Of a DNA stretch of 64,000 bases, positions 11,228 through 22,810 are shown in pieces (within the stretch, counting starts at the first letter, position 1; the number at the start of each line of letters is the position of its first letter). Origin of the DNA: Aralia elata (Eukaryota; Streptophyta; Magnoliopsida; Apiales; Araliaceae); NCBI GenBank assembly GCA_034770075.1, contig JAVJAP010000118.1:434001-498000 (forward strand), given 5' to 3'. The position numbers were made by a program, and so were the translations under genes. Under the pieces are notes generated by a model, which saw nothing but the letters and a program-made list of their open reading frames with translations, ran no database searches and had not been told where the DNA came from.

Positions 11228-12671
11228 TTAATACAAAAATCTAAATATACAAGTGTTATTATAGCAGTTTACTGTTGCACCTGTGGGTGAATCACTATCA
11301 TCATCTAAACTTGGATCCTGAGTAGCATCAATATTTGAACATGGATTCCTACATTTATAGAATTAGCAAAGTCAATTTTAAATAAATAGCAAAGTCAAAT
11401 TTAAATAAATAACAAATAAGTAAATTTGCTTACCGATTAAGCACCGGGCGATTTCTTTTATCGTGTGTCACACCAACTTTGCCACATCCATGACAACGTC
11501 TACCATTGAGATTTTTTGTTTTCCCCAAAGCTCTTTCTTTGCCACCCTTTAGCCTTTTGCCATAACCTTTTGCTCGCACTCGTTTAGGGTCAATGTAACT
11601 ATGTTCATAAGTCAATGTCAAGTTATCCGACTTGGACACACTCGTTCCACCACAATCCATTTCATTGTTTCTTTCGGAACCATTCTTTCCAATAATTTGT
11701 TTGATCGTCTCATCCACATGAACTAAGGATTCTTTTAATGCATTCATGGCTTCTTTATTTGTAAGAGTCGTATCAACCAAATTTAAATAAAGTTGAATCA
11801 ATTGACTCCGCAAGAGTAAATATGGTTTGTTATCTTGTATCGCCACACCATTATCATCAATTACACCACTTGATTTTGTCATCTGTGTCCACCTCTTCAA
11901 AATGTATTTTGTTGGCAATTTGTTAAGATCATGATACTTATTCAAGTAAGCTATCATATGCCGACATAGGATTCCCGAACTCTCAAACTTTTTGTAAGTG
12001 CATGCTGCGTAATCCAAAGATTTGTCATATTGAATTTCTCTTACTTTAAACTTGTTGACATTCCTTCGGTAAATCTTATACACACAGTAGTTGCATCCTC
12101 CCTCATAAGTTCAAACCTATAATTCAAGCTCTCAAACAATTCATCTTCAAATTTATAATATATAGAGTGTGTATAAATGTCAACCATTTGAAATAAGAAG
12201 TCATGTAGTATTTTTCGGCCTCTCAGTCAAATCTTTGTTATCCGAAACCAACTCTACATGTCTTGGATGCTGAAGCCTCCAACCAAATTGAATCATAAAA
12301 TCCACTAAAGAATTTCTTTTAGAAACAAATCTTTTAAAAAATGAATGAGAACTCTCTGCTAATTGGCTAGTTGACATGCCGACTGAGAAAACATGATTCA
12401 CATGTGCGGGTACTGTGACGCCCCCAAATTCGGGTCTCCAATACCCGGATCTGGTCATCACGATTCAATACAACATTCACCTTTAACAACATATGATATC
12501 TAAAAGTGCGGAATATAATAAACATACATTGTTCATTACAAGGTGTCACTAGTCCCAGAATACGATTAACCTTAAACATTTACACAATCCATACCCTAAA
12601 TAGCTAGCAGGGTTTAAATTACATCAGTAAATAACTAACACATAAATCTAAGGTCAGCTACAAGAAGTCTA

Positions 12672-12721
12672 TCATTTCATCTTTTCTTTCCCTTTATTCT
12701 TCCCTGACGTCTCGGGTTTAG
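12672..12721 (-). other. Conserved LTR exon (copy 2)
   Basis: Minus strand: TTTCATTGCAG acceptor, then in phase 2 AKPETSGKNKGKEKMK and TGA. Nearly the same peptide as copy 5 in LTR-c. Confidence 0.6.
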
Positions 12722-13405
12722 CTGCAATGAAATCATGATATAGCAAGAATGAGCAAAGAGTTTGCCCAGCAAGTTTAAAGTGCAACAATAAGGATATATC
12801 ATGATGAAGGGATATAAAAAGGGATTTCAACAATAGAATAAATCAGAAGCAAGAACAATAAATGCTTTTAGAACAATTGATAGTCAAATAGACTTTGAAC
12901 GATAACTTCCAGAGGAGTCAATAGCTGGTTGACCCTCTGGTTACTGGCTACAGAATAACGTACTTGAGGGGATCAGCCTCGCGTACCCTATGTATATGCA
13001 TAACATTTAATTCTGCTATTTGTACCTTATATACGGTACGTGGGGTACTCCCCTATAAATAAAGGGGTGTTCATACAGTCTAAGAATCCTTACCATTGAT
13101 TGGTTCGGATAGCTTTTATAAATTCTCACAAAATTGTCTGACCGAACAAGGGTTCAGACTTAACCATGAATGGTTCATAAAACTTCTGAATTTAATTCAA
13201 TATTCGAATTCAAATGCATGAGTGCGAATGCCAATAAATACACAGATGTGGAATAATTTTAAAAGTAATTAGACCACTTATAGCATGCTTGGAGATAAAA
13301 TTCAAGCTTAAAGAATACTTGCAATAATATATACCTTTTTGCATGAATTAAAATACTGCATAAGGTTTTAGAAGTATTGCTCAAGGTAAAAAGTTGAGTA
13401 AGGAA

Positions 13406-13471
13406 GAACTTGCAATAATGTAAGAAGTTTAGGGTTAGGAACTTGCAATAATGTAAGAAGTTTAGGGTTAG
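13406..13471. repeat. 33-bp direct repeat, two copies
   Basis: Unit beginning GAACTTGCAATAATGTAAGA is repeated head to tail within LTR-d, with a partial third start. Confidence 0.85.
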
Positions 13472-13758
13472 GAACTTGCTTGTTTGCTCAGCTACAATTT
13501 AAATCTTAGCTTTAATTAATTGATCTCGAGTGACCTATCATTAGGTAAAGTCGATTTATCAATTAACAGTTGTATATTGGCACCTCTTACTACACCTTTT
13601 ACTCAACAGGTAAACTTTATCATCTATGTTTAATTACTAATTAACATTAGCTAAACAGAAAAATAATTGTTAGCTAAGCATGATTACTATTCTCGAGGGT
13701 TCAGATGATTACCCTTATTGTCCCTAAATATGGGTCAACAATCTTTATTATTCAACAG

Positions 13759-14166
13759 CTTTATTCATACTTAATTATTATTATTATTAAATAATAATTA
13801 AATACTTAGTACCTTTATTTACTATTTATTAATAAATAATAAATAATTATTTTATTAACTTTATTCATATTTAATTATTATTATTATTAAATAATAATAA
13901 TTAAATATTTATTATCTTTATTTATTATTTATTAATAAATAATAAATAATTATTTTATTAACTTTATTCATATTTAATTATTATTATTATTAAATAATAA
14001 TAATTAAATATTTATTATCTTTATTTATTATTTATTGGGAAAATAATAAATAATTATTTTGTTAACTTATTCCTACTTAATTATTATCCAATATTAATTG
14101 AATAACAATTAAATATTTATAATCTTTATTGGTAATAAATAGTTATTATTTTATTATGAATATTAA
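13759..14166. repeat. AT-rich tandem repeat, ~102-bp unit x 4
   Basis: Units start at about 13759, 13859, 13962 and 14066 with CTTTATTCAT. Each has internal palindromes such as ATTTATTAATAAAT. Units 2 and 3 are almost identical and unit 4 is degenerate. Confidence 0.85.
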
Positions 14167-16259
14167 TTAAATAATAATTTAGATACTTATTATCTAATTT
14201 GTCATTTATTATTTAAATAATAAGTAATTATTTATTATTGTTTTGCCCAACATTAACACATACAGAAAGAAAAACCACATTCGATTTTTTATCATCCATG
14301 ATGCTGACAGAACAACCGTTATCCAAAATGAAAACAACATTTGGTTTAGGCATTACAACAAACATATATTGGGCATTCTAAAACTCGGCATTGGCCTAGT
14401 CCTATACCAACAATAGACTGCCGAACCTCAAGTTCTGCCATACCAGTTTTTCCCAAAAATACACACAGTATAACTCAATACACTTACCAAGAACAGCACG
14501 ACCCAAGCAATTTTCAACCCATAAATCCAATACAGGGAACAATTTACCAAATTAAAACCAGACAACCAAAAGTAATGCAATATCAGTTCCTTATTTGAAT
14601 GAACCAACCCAAAGCATAACTGCAGACTTGTAAACCCAGCAATTCCAATACAGAATCTACAGCACGACCAGTACAGTCGGCAATACCAAATCCATTTACA
14701 GACAAATCCTAAATAAACATACCCACAAAATGGGCAGCACCAAACTAAGTTCAGAGGAAGGAATTTAGAAAAGAAATTTATACCAAACCTAAAACTTAGC
14801 ACGGCTCGGTATACCTTCGAGTGGTTCGAGTCGCCGTCCGTCGTCGCCGTCCGAAGTAATCAACCCAGCCGGACATGCGCGATGGTCTTCCCTTGTATCC
14901 CCCTTCTCTCTGTATCTCCTTACTAGCCTAAAGAAAACTAGCTGCTAATTGGGGATTTTCTCAAACAAAGGAAGTCGGCAGCTATGGGTTTGGGATTTTA
15001 GGGCTTCAATTTATAGGAAAAATTTTACCCATTTAATGGGTAATACCCCCAATTGATTAAGACGGAGACCAGTGGGTAAGGGGTGAGTGGTCCACGTCAG
15101 TCTCATCTGAGCCCAGCTAGCTTCGCCGGCGGTCCTCGAGCTGCGTAACCCTCACTGGTCAAATCGCCGGACTTCCTGGAACCTTTGGTCCGTCGACGGA
15201 ACGCTCGGTTGCGTCGCTATCTCCCCCGCTTGTCCGCTGGTTCTTCAAGCCCTTTGCCGGCGCCTTCTTCTCCCCGTCTCTTGCGCGACTGATGGACGGA
15301 TTAGCTTTGCCATATGGTTCGACTGATTGAGGCTTGGGATTGCTCTGATACAAGGGTTTGGTTCAATATTGTTTTTCCCCAAATGAGATGCCGGCAATCC
15401 TAATATCCCATACCATGGGTCAACCCGACTGGAGAGGAGTTTGGGTCGGCTGATCTTATGGAGGTGGGTCGGCCCAATGTTTGGAAATAGAAAAGGGATT
15501 TGGGTCCAAACAAATGGCTAATTCAAATGAAGGGAACCCAATTTAAATTAACAATATTATATTCTAGTATTTACGTTGAATAACTAATTCAATTAATTAA
15601 TTATTTGAAATATTTATTTCAACAAAATTTCTCGTTCGAATTATTTAAATCCGATAATGGTAGAATGAAATTATTTATTAATTTTCTTCTCAATTTTCTT
15701 GCAAATAAATTCTTAGGGTTACTTACTAATTTTATCCCAACTATTAGTGAGCCCCTTTTTATGTAAGAAAATTATTGGACCTATAATTAAAAATTCTTAT
15801 AGGAGTCCAATTAAATTCATAAAATGAATTTTATCTATCAAAATAATTTGATACACTGTTTTTGAAAATTCCTGGGCTTTACAGGTACCCATCTAGAACG
15901 GATGTCATACATTAATTGTAGCCATTTATTACCATTCAACCCACTTTTCTCCATAACCTCCGCCCAAGTGGAGTTGAACTCTTCCACAGTCTCAGAATTC
16001 CAAATGCAATATGAAAATTCTTTATAATAAGTACTGAATTTCACCGAGTCAATCTTCTCTGAAAATTTAGTCAAAATGTGCCAACTACAATACCTATGTA
16101 AGGTATTAGGAAGAATGTGAAATGACATTTGTCATAGCTGGATCCTGATCGGTGATAATCATCTCAAGTGCGTCACCTGGCATCCAAATTGTATGTGTTC
16201 TGTAAATCTATATTTGCATTATCCCCACAACTCCCTATTTTATTGTCCATGTCATCCAT

Positions 16260-16408
16260 ATTTAATAAACCTGAAAAAAAATGTATGTTAACAACCAATT
16301 TAAAAAAAATGCTCCAATTTTTAGAATCATGAAACCAATTATATATTGTCCCAGTGCAGTAAGGTAAATAAATAGATTAAAAAAACAAAACAATATTCAC
16401 ACATTCAT

Positions 16409-16455
<47 letters not shown>

Positions 16456-16974
16456 GTTTCACACATGATAGCCACCAGAAACAGAGTTATTAAACAAAAA
16501 CCATAAGATTGTGTCATCAATTTAAACATAACAATTCTGTTTACAAGTGAATGATGATATTTCATTCAAGCTCAATAATATAACTGCTATTTAATATTCT
16601 GAAACAAAAAATAATGCTAAAAAATATCCAGAATACTCTGAATCCAAGAATGGAGTCTAGAATATAAAGCTCAATAATATCCAAGAATGGGGCTTCAAAC
16701 TCGTTTTGATCTGAATAATATAAAGCTCAAAAAATTAAATCCAGCAACAAAAAAACAATTTCAATTTAATCCAATCTTGTAATGGTCTGTACCAGAATAA
16801 TGCTCCGAATCCAAGAATGGAGTCCAGAATAATGCTCCAAATCCAAGAATCGAAGTAGATCCTGAATTGTTTGGATCGGTTTTCCGATTTGAAGGAAACA
16901 ACTCCTTTCTTCGTCTTGGTTGAAACTGTCGTTTTGGACCAGAATTGATGTTTCGCAATTACCGGATACCAACA
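16260..16974. other. MULE-A subterminal region with CCAAGAATGGAGTC repeats
   Basis: No gene. It holds a (TA)n tract (16420-16453) and near-identical copies of CCAAGAATGGAGTC at about 16645, 16682, 16811 and 16844; another lies in the right TIR at about 17028. Possible transposase-binding repeats. Confidence 0.55.
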
Positions 16975-17223
16975 ATGGAGTCTAGATGTTGGAGAGAGAA
17001 ATGATTAGAATACAGCTAGATCTGTCCAAGAATGGAGTCCGGAATCGATAAATGGTAGTTCCAATTTGAAGATGATGGCGATTTATGATTCGTATTGGAG
17101 AGAGAATCTGCTTGCTTTGTTTTATTTTAGAGAAAGAGCTCCGCGTTTTATGAAATAGCCATTTAAATAGGTATGTTATATAAGGATATAATGTTACTTT
17201 ACAGGTATGTTGGAGAACCGCTC
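16975..17223 (-). repeat. MULE-A right TIR
   Basis: Complement of 8852-9110, ending GGAGAACCGCTC. Confidence 0.85.
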
Positions 17224-18936
17224 CGTGTGGGTATATATATATTGAGAGTTGGATGATTCAGAAAGAGGAAGAGTAGACCTACAACTTTCATTTAATAAGC
17301 ATTAAGAGTTAAGGTCAAGATAAGGCTCAAAATGTAGCATCTTTAGCACTATTGGCGATCGTAGAATGGAAGGATCGTAGAGTGGAAGAATGGCTAAGTA
17401 TAAAATTGTAGAGTGACTTTCAGCTTGAACATCACTTAGTAATTCGAGCATAACTTTTTCATACGAACTCGGATTAAGATGATCTAGGATGATCCGGAAA
17501 GTTTAGAGATAGACCTACAACTTCCATTAATAAGAATTGAGATTTTATGCTTGGATCAAATTCGAATTTGGGCAGTTTGGTGACATTGTGCATATCACTT
17601 AAGCGTTTGAGTAGGCAAGTTTGACATATGGACGTGCAAGCGTCGTAACGTTGTAACAAGTGTGTTTATCCTTATTTATTATTATGCTTCTAATAAGATT
17701 ATAATCTTATGGAGTAGTGTAAGCCAATATTTGGTATTTATTATGTGACTAATTATAGTATGTTTATGTGCACATACGTGTGCAGGATAACTGAAGAGCG
17801 TGTGTTGTATTATTGTAGCAGATGCACGAGGAAAGTTTCCTTACCCTAACTTAATTTAATATTGGGCAGGTTTTCTCAACCGTACAACTTTTATTTATTG
17901 TGCGAGTTATTTATTGATTGAGCAAGTATTCTGTATTATTGTAAGTTTCTTAATCAACTATTTTTATTTGAGTAAGTTTCCTATCTTATACAAATGTTGT
18001 ATATTATTGCAAGTTTCATGACTCAAATCGAGTTATTACTTTCAAATTATATCACTGGATTAATTATTGTCAATTAATCCACCTCAAAGACAATTATTGA
18101 TATTCGCACTTTGTGCATTTAAATTCATGATCTGTTGTTGAACTGTGGAACGTTTAAGTTCTTCATTCATGAACTGTTTAAGAAAATAGTCTGCACCATT
18201 TGTTTCGGCTAGACATGTACAGGTTATTATTTTAAAAGTTATCCAAACCAGTAGTTGGTACAGATTCTTGGACTGAGAGAGCAACCCTTATTAGGGGATT
18301 ATAATGTGTCGGTTATTCGATACAGTCAAAGTTAAATGTTATGCATATACATAGGGTACGAGAGGCTGATCCCCTCAAGTACTACTGACGGGCCAATTTT
18401 TAAAAGAGTCAGTTGAATGATTGATTCTTGAGGCCAAAAAGTTCATGGTCTATTGGACCACTCAACAGTAAATAATCAATATTCATTATTTCATTTGAAC
18501 TTTGATTATATTGTTAGTTATTTCTTCAACGTTCTTAAATTGTTGAACTATGCGATTATTATTCCCATTCATTCATGATATATCCTCTTTATTCATTTTA
18601 AACTTCCTGAGCAAAGTAGTTGCTCACCCTTGTTATATCATGAACCTATTGCAGTTAAGCCGGAGAGTTTCAAAGCGGACAAAGGCAAAGGAAAGCTTAA
18701 GGAATAGTTATATGTACTATCCCGTTATATAATCGTGGAATCGTTTTATATTATTAATCTATTCCGTGATGTATTTATTTAAGGTTATAGACTTTGGACC
18801 GTAGTAAACCTTTTGTAATGAACAACATATGTTTATTTATTCCGCATTAGTTGATTTATGTTGTTTAGAGGTGTATGGATGTACTTTATCATGAGCAACA
18901 GATTTAAGGTATTAGTACCTGAATTTGGGGTGTCAT
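17224..18936 (+). mobile_element. LTR-b: 3' part of a gypsy LTR
   Basis: Aligns by landmarks with the last ~1.2 kb of LTR-c: the GGAAAGTTTCC region, the CATAGGGTACGAGAGGCTGA block, GAGCAAAGTAGTTGCTCACC, the conserved exon, and a terminus TTTGGGGTGTCATA (CA decayed). U3 and the TATA box are missing, cut off at the MULE-A end. Confidence 0.75.
18655..18707 (+). other. Conserved LTR exon (copy 3)
   Basis: CCTATTGCAG acceptor, then in phase 2 VKPESFKADKGKGKLKE and TAG. The peptide lengths differ between copies by whole codons. Confidence 0.58.
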
Positions 18937-19185
18937 AGATGAAGTGTTGACCAAATTTCTGTTAGTTAGTATTGATATTAAACCTTTGGAAATTTTGGTT
19001 TAATAAATTTCAGATTAAGTTAATATGCATTTGTTTTGGTTTACACGAGGACGTGTAAAGGCTAAGTGTGGGGGAATTTGATAAATGCATAATATTCGAT
19101 AATTTTGATTCCTTTATATTTAGTTTTTATTTTATGTCTATATGAGCTTATTAAGCTATTTATTGATTTTAGGAGGAATTGGAGC

Positions 19186-22100
19186 TGTGACGCCCCCAAA
19201 TTCAGACGTCACTGTCTCGAATTTGGTTCGTCACGATCTAACTCAAATAACGACATAAAACTAATGCAGCGGAAAAGATAGAATAAATTACATTGATTTA
19301 ATATAATTATTCTCGTCCCAAGGTCTCGCAACCGATACTACAATACTATCCAAAAGTCTTAATTTAACTGAAACATAGTACTAATACATAATCCGTGCCT
19401 AAGCTTATTACATAACCAAATTCAGAAAACTTAAGCAACATAGTAATTAATATCCTTCCTAAGGAAAAACAAAGTTACTCCGTAGTTTTGCCCTTTCCCT
19501 TATCTTTGCCTGAAGGTTCACCTCGCTCTGCCTTAACTGAAAGGTTTAAAGAAAGCAAGAATGAGCAACAAATTTGCCCAGCAAGTATATACAATGAGGG
19601 TGAACAATATAAAGTTCAAATTTCAAGGGTATGACAGTAAAGGATAATTCAAGGATAATAAGGATAATGAACTGTTATACATAAGAGTCGATATGGACTG
19701 AAGAATATCAATAGGATTCTTGCATCTATTCATTTCAAGTCCAAGAATATGAACACTGAGTAGTCACTAAAGGACTAAGAACTCCTGCTAGAATTAACAG
19801 TTTTTATACTGAAAATCCAATAAAAAAAAATAAGTACACAGGTGATCAGCCTATAGTACCCCAGATTATGCATAACTGTCACATGCTTGTAAGTACGCAC
19901 GTCGGTTCCCCGACAATATATAATTTTCCCCTTTTATGAGGGTTGTTCATCTCAGTAGATAAGAGTCCTCACCAAGACAATTGGTTTGGAATAGCTTTCT
20001 AACACATGTATAATAGTCTAACCGAAACAATGGTTTAGATAACTGTTATAATCTTATTCAATGATTTAATGAATACCAATACTCGCAATGCGGTTTAAGG
20101 GATATTAATCTTAAACCAATCCTTAGAATATGAATGACAGTTTATAAAGCATAAGAGTCATTGTCACACACTCGTATGATACAAGAATATACAAGTTTAC
20201 ATGTTTGCTCAATATAGAGAAAGGGTCCGAATACTTGCACAATATACCACATCCTGCTCGAATGTAAATTGAGTAGGGTTAAAGGAAACTTGCCTTTAGC
20301 GTAGTTTACGACTTTACAGCTTATCAACACGACGACGAACTAAGATATCCTATTATAACATAGTTACGTATATATAAAACGCTTCCATTAGTCACACATA
20401 TCAATTACTAGATAATTACCCCTTTCACATAATCAAGTATGTAAGACAAATACGGATACTATCTTTGGTATATAACTAGATCACATAATAGCATACTACC
20501 ATGTTTTGTAGTTTTGAAATGGACATTAATCCTTATGTTTCGGAAACTCTACTTATAAACCATGTACACGTCTTGAAGCACTCATGTTATAATACCAGTA
20601 CATATTTGAATACCAAAAATATTGCTACAACTTTTGCTTTACACGATAGAATAACAATGCAAGCAATCCACAAGGTTCAGATTTACTAACAAAATCAACT
20701 AGACCAACTGCAGGAGGGCGCAGTTGCGCTCTGGTTAGGCTTAGGGACGGCGCAGCTACGCTATCCCCTAGCCAGACCAGAGTTGAGTTTTTATTTTCCT
20801 GGTTTCAATCCACTACTTAGCATACCAAGACATTAACAATTACTACTCACATATGTTAAAGGGTTTTGCATACTCACATGATCATTTCAAGTTTATATTA
20901 CTACTTTATAAATCCTTAGTTTAGAACTTCGACAAAATAATGTCAAACAAGTTCAAGAATCTACGTAACTTACCATACCAAGTACTTATTCATATACAAA
21001 GGTTATACCATCTGAAATACGCATGTTTATGTGCTCACAACATCTGTACTTAGTTTACATAGTTCACAACTTGGAAATTTGCTTAAATTCATACTTGAAC
21101 GATGCAACGCTATCACATACAAAAGGGACACACGTACACATCAAGTTTGGGGAATATCTGAGTATTAACATGCATGTCCAACACCTTAGAATGGAGTTAT
21201 CATTATAATTATGCATGTTTGTTTCAAAATGTCCAAGTTTACCTTTAGAAGTCGTTTTAAACTAGGTCGTGGTTATCTAGCACACATGACGCATCTTGAA
21301 ACCTTATGTCATGCATAATTAGACCATATACACATGTTCGTATGATCAGAACTTGCACATTGTAAGTTTTGGTAAAGTCTAGTTTCAAAACTATAAGTTT
21401 CCTTTAGAAAAACACATACAAATTGAAGCTAGGATGCTCATGCTATGCAAAGGGACCTTACACTACATGCTTTACATGTTTTCAGGCATGTCTAAGTTAA
21501 CTAACCACGTTAGAAAGTAACAGTTCATAACAGAAGCAAGTATTTTCGTCTGGTGCACGGCGCAGCTGCGCCGTTTTGAACTGCAGCGAGTGCGCAGCTG
21601 CGCCCTCCCTTGGACGGTTCAGAATGGTCTTTGCTTCGGCAGAAACCAAAACCAAACTTGAATTTCTTTACTTAACATGCTCCAGTTTAGTCACATTGTG
21701 TTCTTAGCATACATATTAACTCACATAACAACATAGCATCAACTACCAACTAATTAACAAGAGATTTTCATGCATTTCTAAGATTTTGCCAAACTTGAAA
21801 TTAAAACATACTAAAGAAATATTATTACCTTCTTGAAGCTAATAGCAGATTATCACTCCTAATGGACTAAAACTCATATTTTTACAACCCAATGTTTTGT
21901 GAAGTAAGGCTTCCAATTTATAGAGAAAGTATTATCCATGCCAAACCATTATCCAATTTCGTGAACCAAAGGAAGAAGATAGAAGCTAGTAGTTAATGGG
22001 AAGTTGGTGGATTGCATTATTAGCACCACTCCCCCTTTCATCATTAATCCGAGATTGCATGGCTGATTATAAGGAGAAGAAGAAAAGCTAGGCTTGTAGC

Positions 22101-22810
22101 CTTTTTGTTCTTCACGTAAATTCCAATTGGGCAAGGAGGTGACTCTCAATTTGGGACAAGAACTCAGACATTCCAACAAGGCTTATTAGCACACTTTGAT
22201 TTAAAATGTAACTTAGGTCATGTAATGTATTAAATAATTAAATGCTACCACATTGTATCAAATAAAGTCACATGTACACATATCATATAATCCATGTACA
22301 TTAATTAAAGTGCAATCTCATTAATTACTAACACCCAATTTCTAATATACACAATTATTCCATCATTTCATAATACATCTATCTATAAAACATTTAAGTG
22401 TTGAAACAATTATTATCTCATGTAATTAAAATACATAGTTAATAGTCTATATCGCACATCAATGTGTCACATAGCATGTTCATGCAATTTAAATGTTGCA
22501 CATCCCTTTTATATTATTAAATGAATACAAAAACTTTATTATAAATAATATACATTTCATCATACGGTTACACCTCAAGTAGCGTGGCATATAACACTTA
22601 AATAATTTAATACAGATTATTAGTCACACAATAATTAATTAAAATTAATAATTTCTTTTCTTAATAAATCATTCCTTTAATAAATAAACAAGAAATCATT
22701 TCATCTCGTCACTACCAAAATGAGATATCACGTATACTCATATTCGAATAAATATTCAACTTAAATAGAAAAGTCAATAATAATATCATTTAAAATTTTC
22801 GGATATTACA
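19186..22810 (-). mobile_element. LTR-e: solo gypsy LTR
   Basis: Minus-sense LTR from TGTAATATCCG (22810) to AATTTGGGGGCGTCACA (19186), flanked by the 5-bp duplication GGAGC (19181-19185 and 22811-22815). Length 3,625 bp, solo. Contains the conserved exon (19475-19536) and GC-rich palindromic clusters near 20710-20770 and 21548-21605 in otherwise AT-rich sequence. It sits inside the Athila/Tat-like LTR and so is younger. Confidence 0.92.
19475..19536 (-). other. Conserved LTR exon (copy 4)
   Basis: Minus strand: CCTTTCAG acceptor, then in phase 2 VKAERGEPSGKDKGKGKTTE and TAA. Confidence 0.58.

Larger units (their letters stand above)
12414..15883 (-). mobile_element. LTR-d: solo gypsy LTR inside MULE-A transposase
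   Basis: On the minus strand it runs from TGTAAAGCCC (15883) to TTTGGGGGCGTCACA (12414). It is flanked by the 5-bp target duplication GGTAC (12409-12413 and 15884-15888). No internal region or second LTR is present, so it is a solo LTR left by recombination. It carries the family's conserved exon (12672-12721) and an AT-rich ~102-bp tandem repeat. Being nested, it is younger than MULE-A. Confidence 0.92.
11228..16259 (-). pseudogene. MULE-A transposase (FAR1/MULE/SWIM), deleted and LTR-interrupted
   Basis: The start (ATG 16259, MDDMDNKIGSC) aligns with the MULE-B transposase. An internal deletion then joins about residue 25 to the second catalytic segment EMIITDQDPA, removing the FAR1 DNA-binding domain and the first Asp. 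The frame goes on to RSRWVP at 15889, resumes after LTR-d as AHVNH at 12408, and includes the Glu segment (LAESSHSFFK) and a SWIM-like CTYKKFESSGILCRH, whose second Cys is Tyr. The C-terminal knuckle is RRCHGCGKVGV. The last intron (11433 to 11349) and exon (11348-11228) are recognisable from MULE-B. Several stops and shifts make it inactive. Removing LTR-d plus one GGTAC rejoins the frame exactly. Confidence 0.85.
8852..17223. mobile_element. MULE-A: Mutator-like element with GRF gene and FAR1-type transposase
   Basis: Termini GAGCGGTTCTCCAACATACC (8852) and its complement (ending 17223) open TIRs of roughly 250 bp that also share the ACGCGGAGCTCTTTCTC block. Inside are a plus-strand GRF gene (9965-10402) and a minus-strand FAR1/MULE transposase (16259-11228), convergent. 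A 3,470-bp solo LTR later split the transposase. The left flank is (TA)n(CA)n and the right flank GTGTGGGTATATATATA, so a target duplication cannot be told from the microsatellite. Both genes are decayed. Confidence 0.88.

Noticed and set aside
14428..14802. 124-codon minus-strand frame with hydrophobic composition
   Set aside because: Lies wholly within solo LTR-d, is Cys/Trp/Leu-rich without a known domain, and the LTR copies c and e do not show an equivalent.
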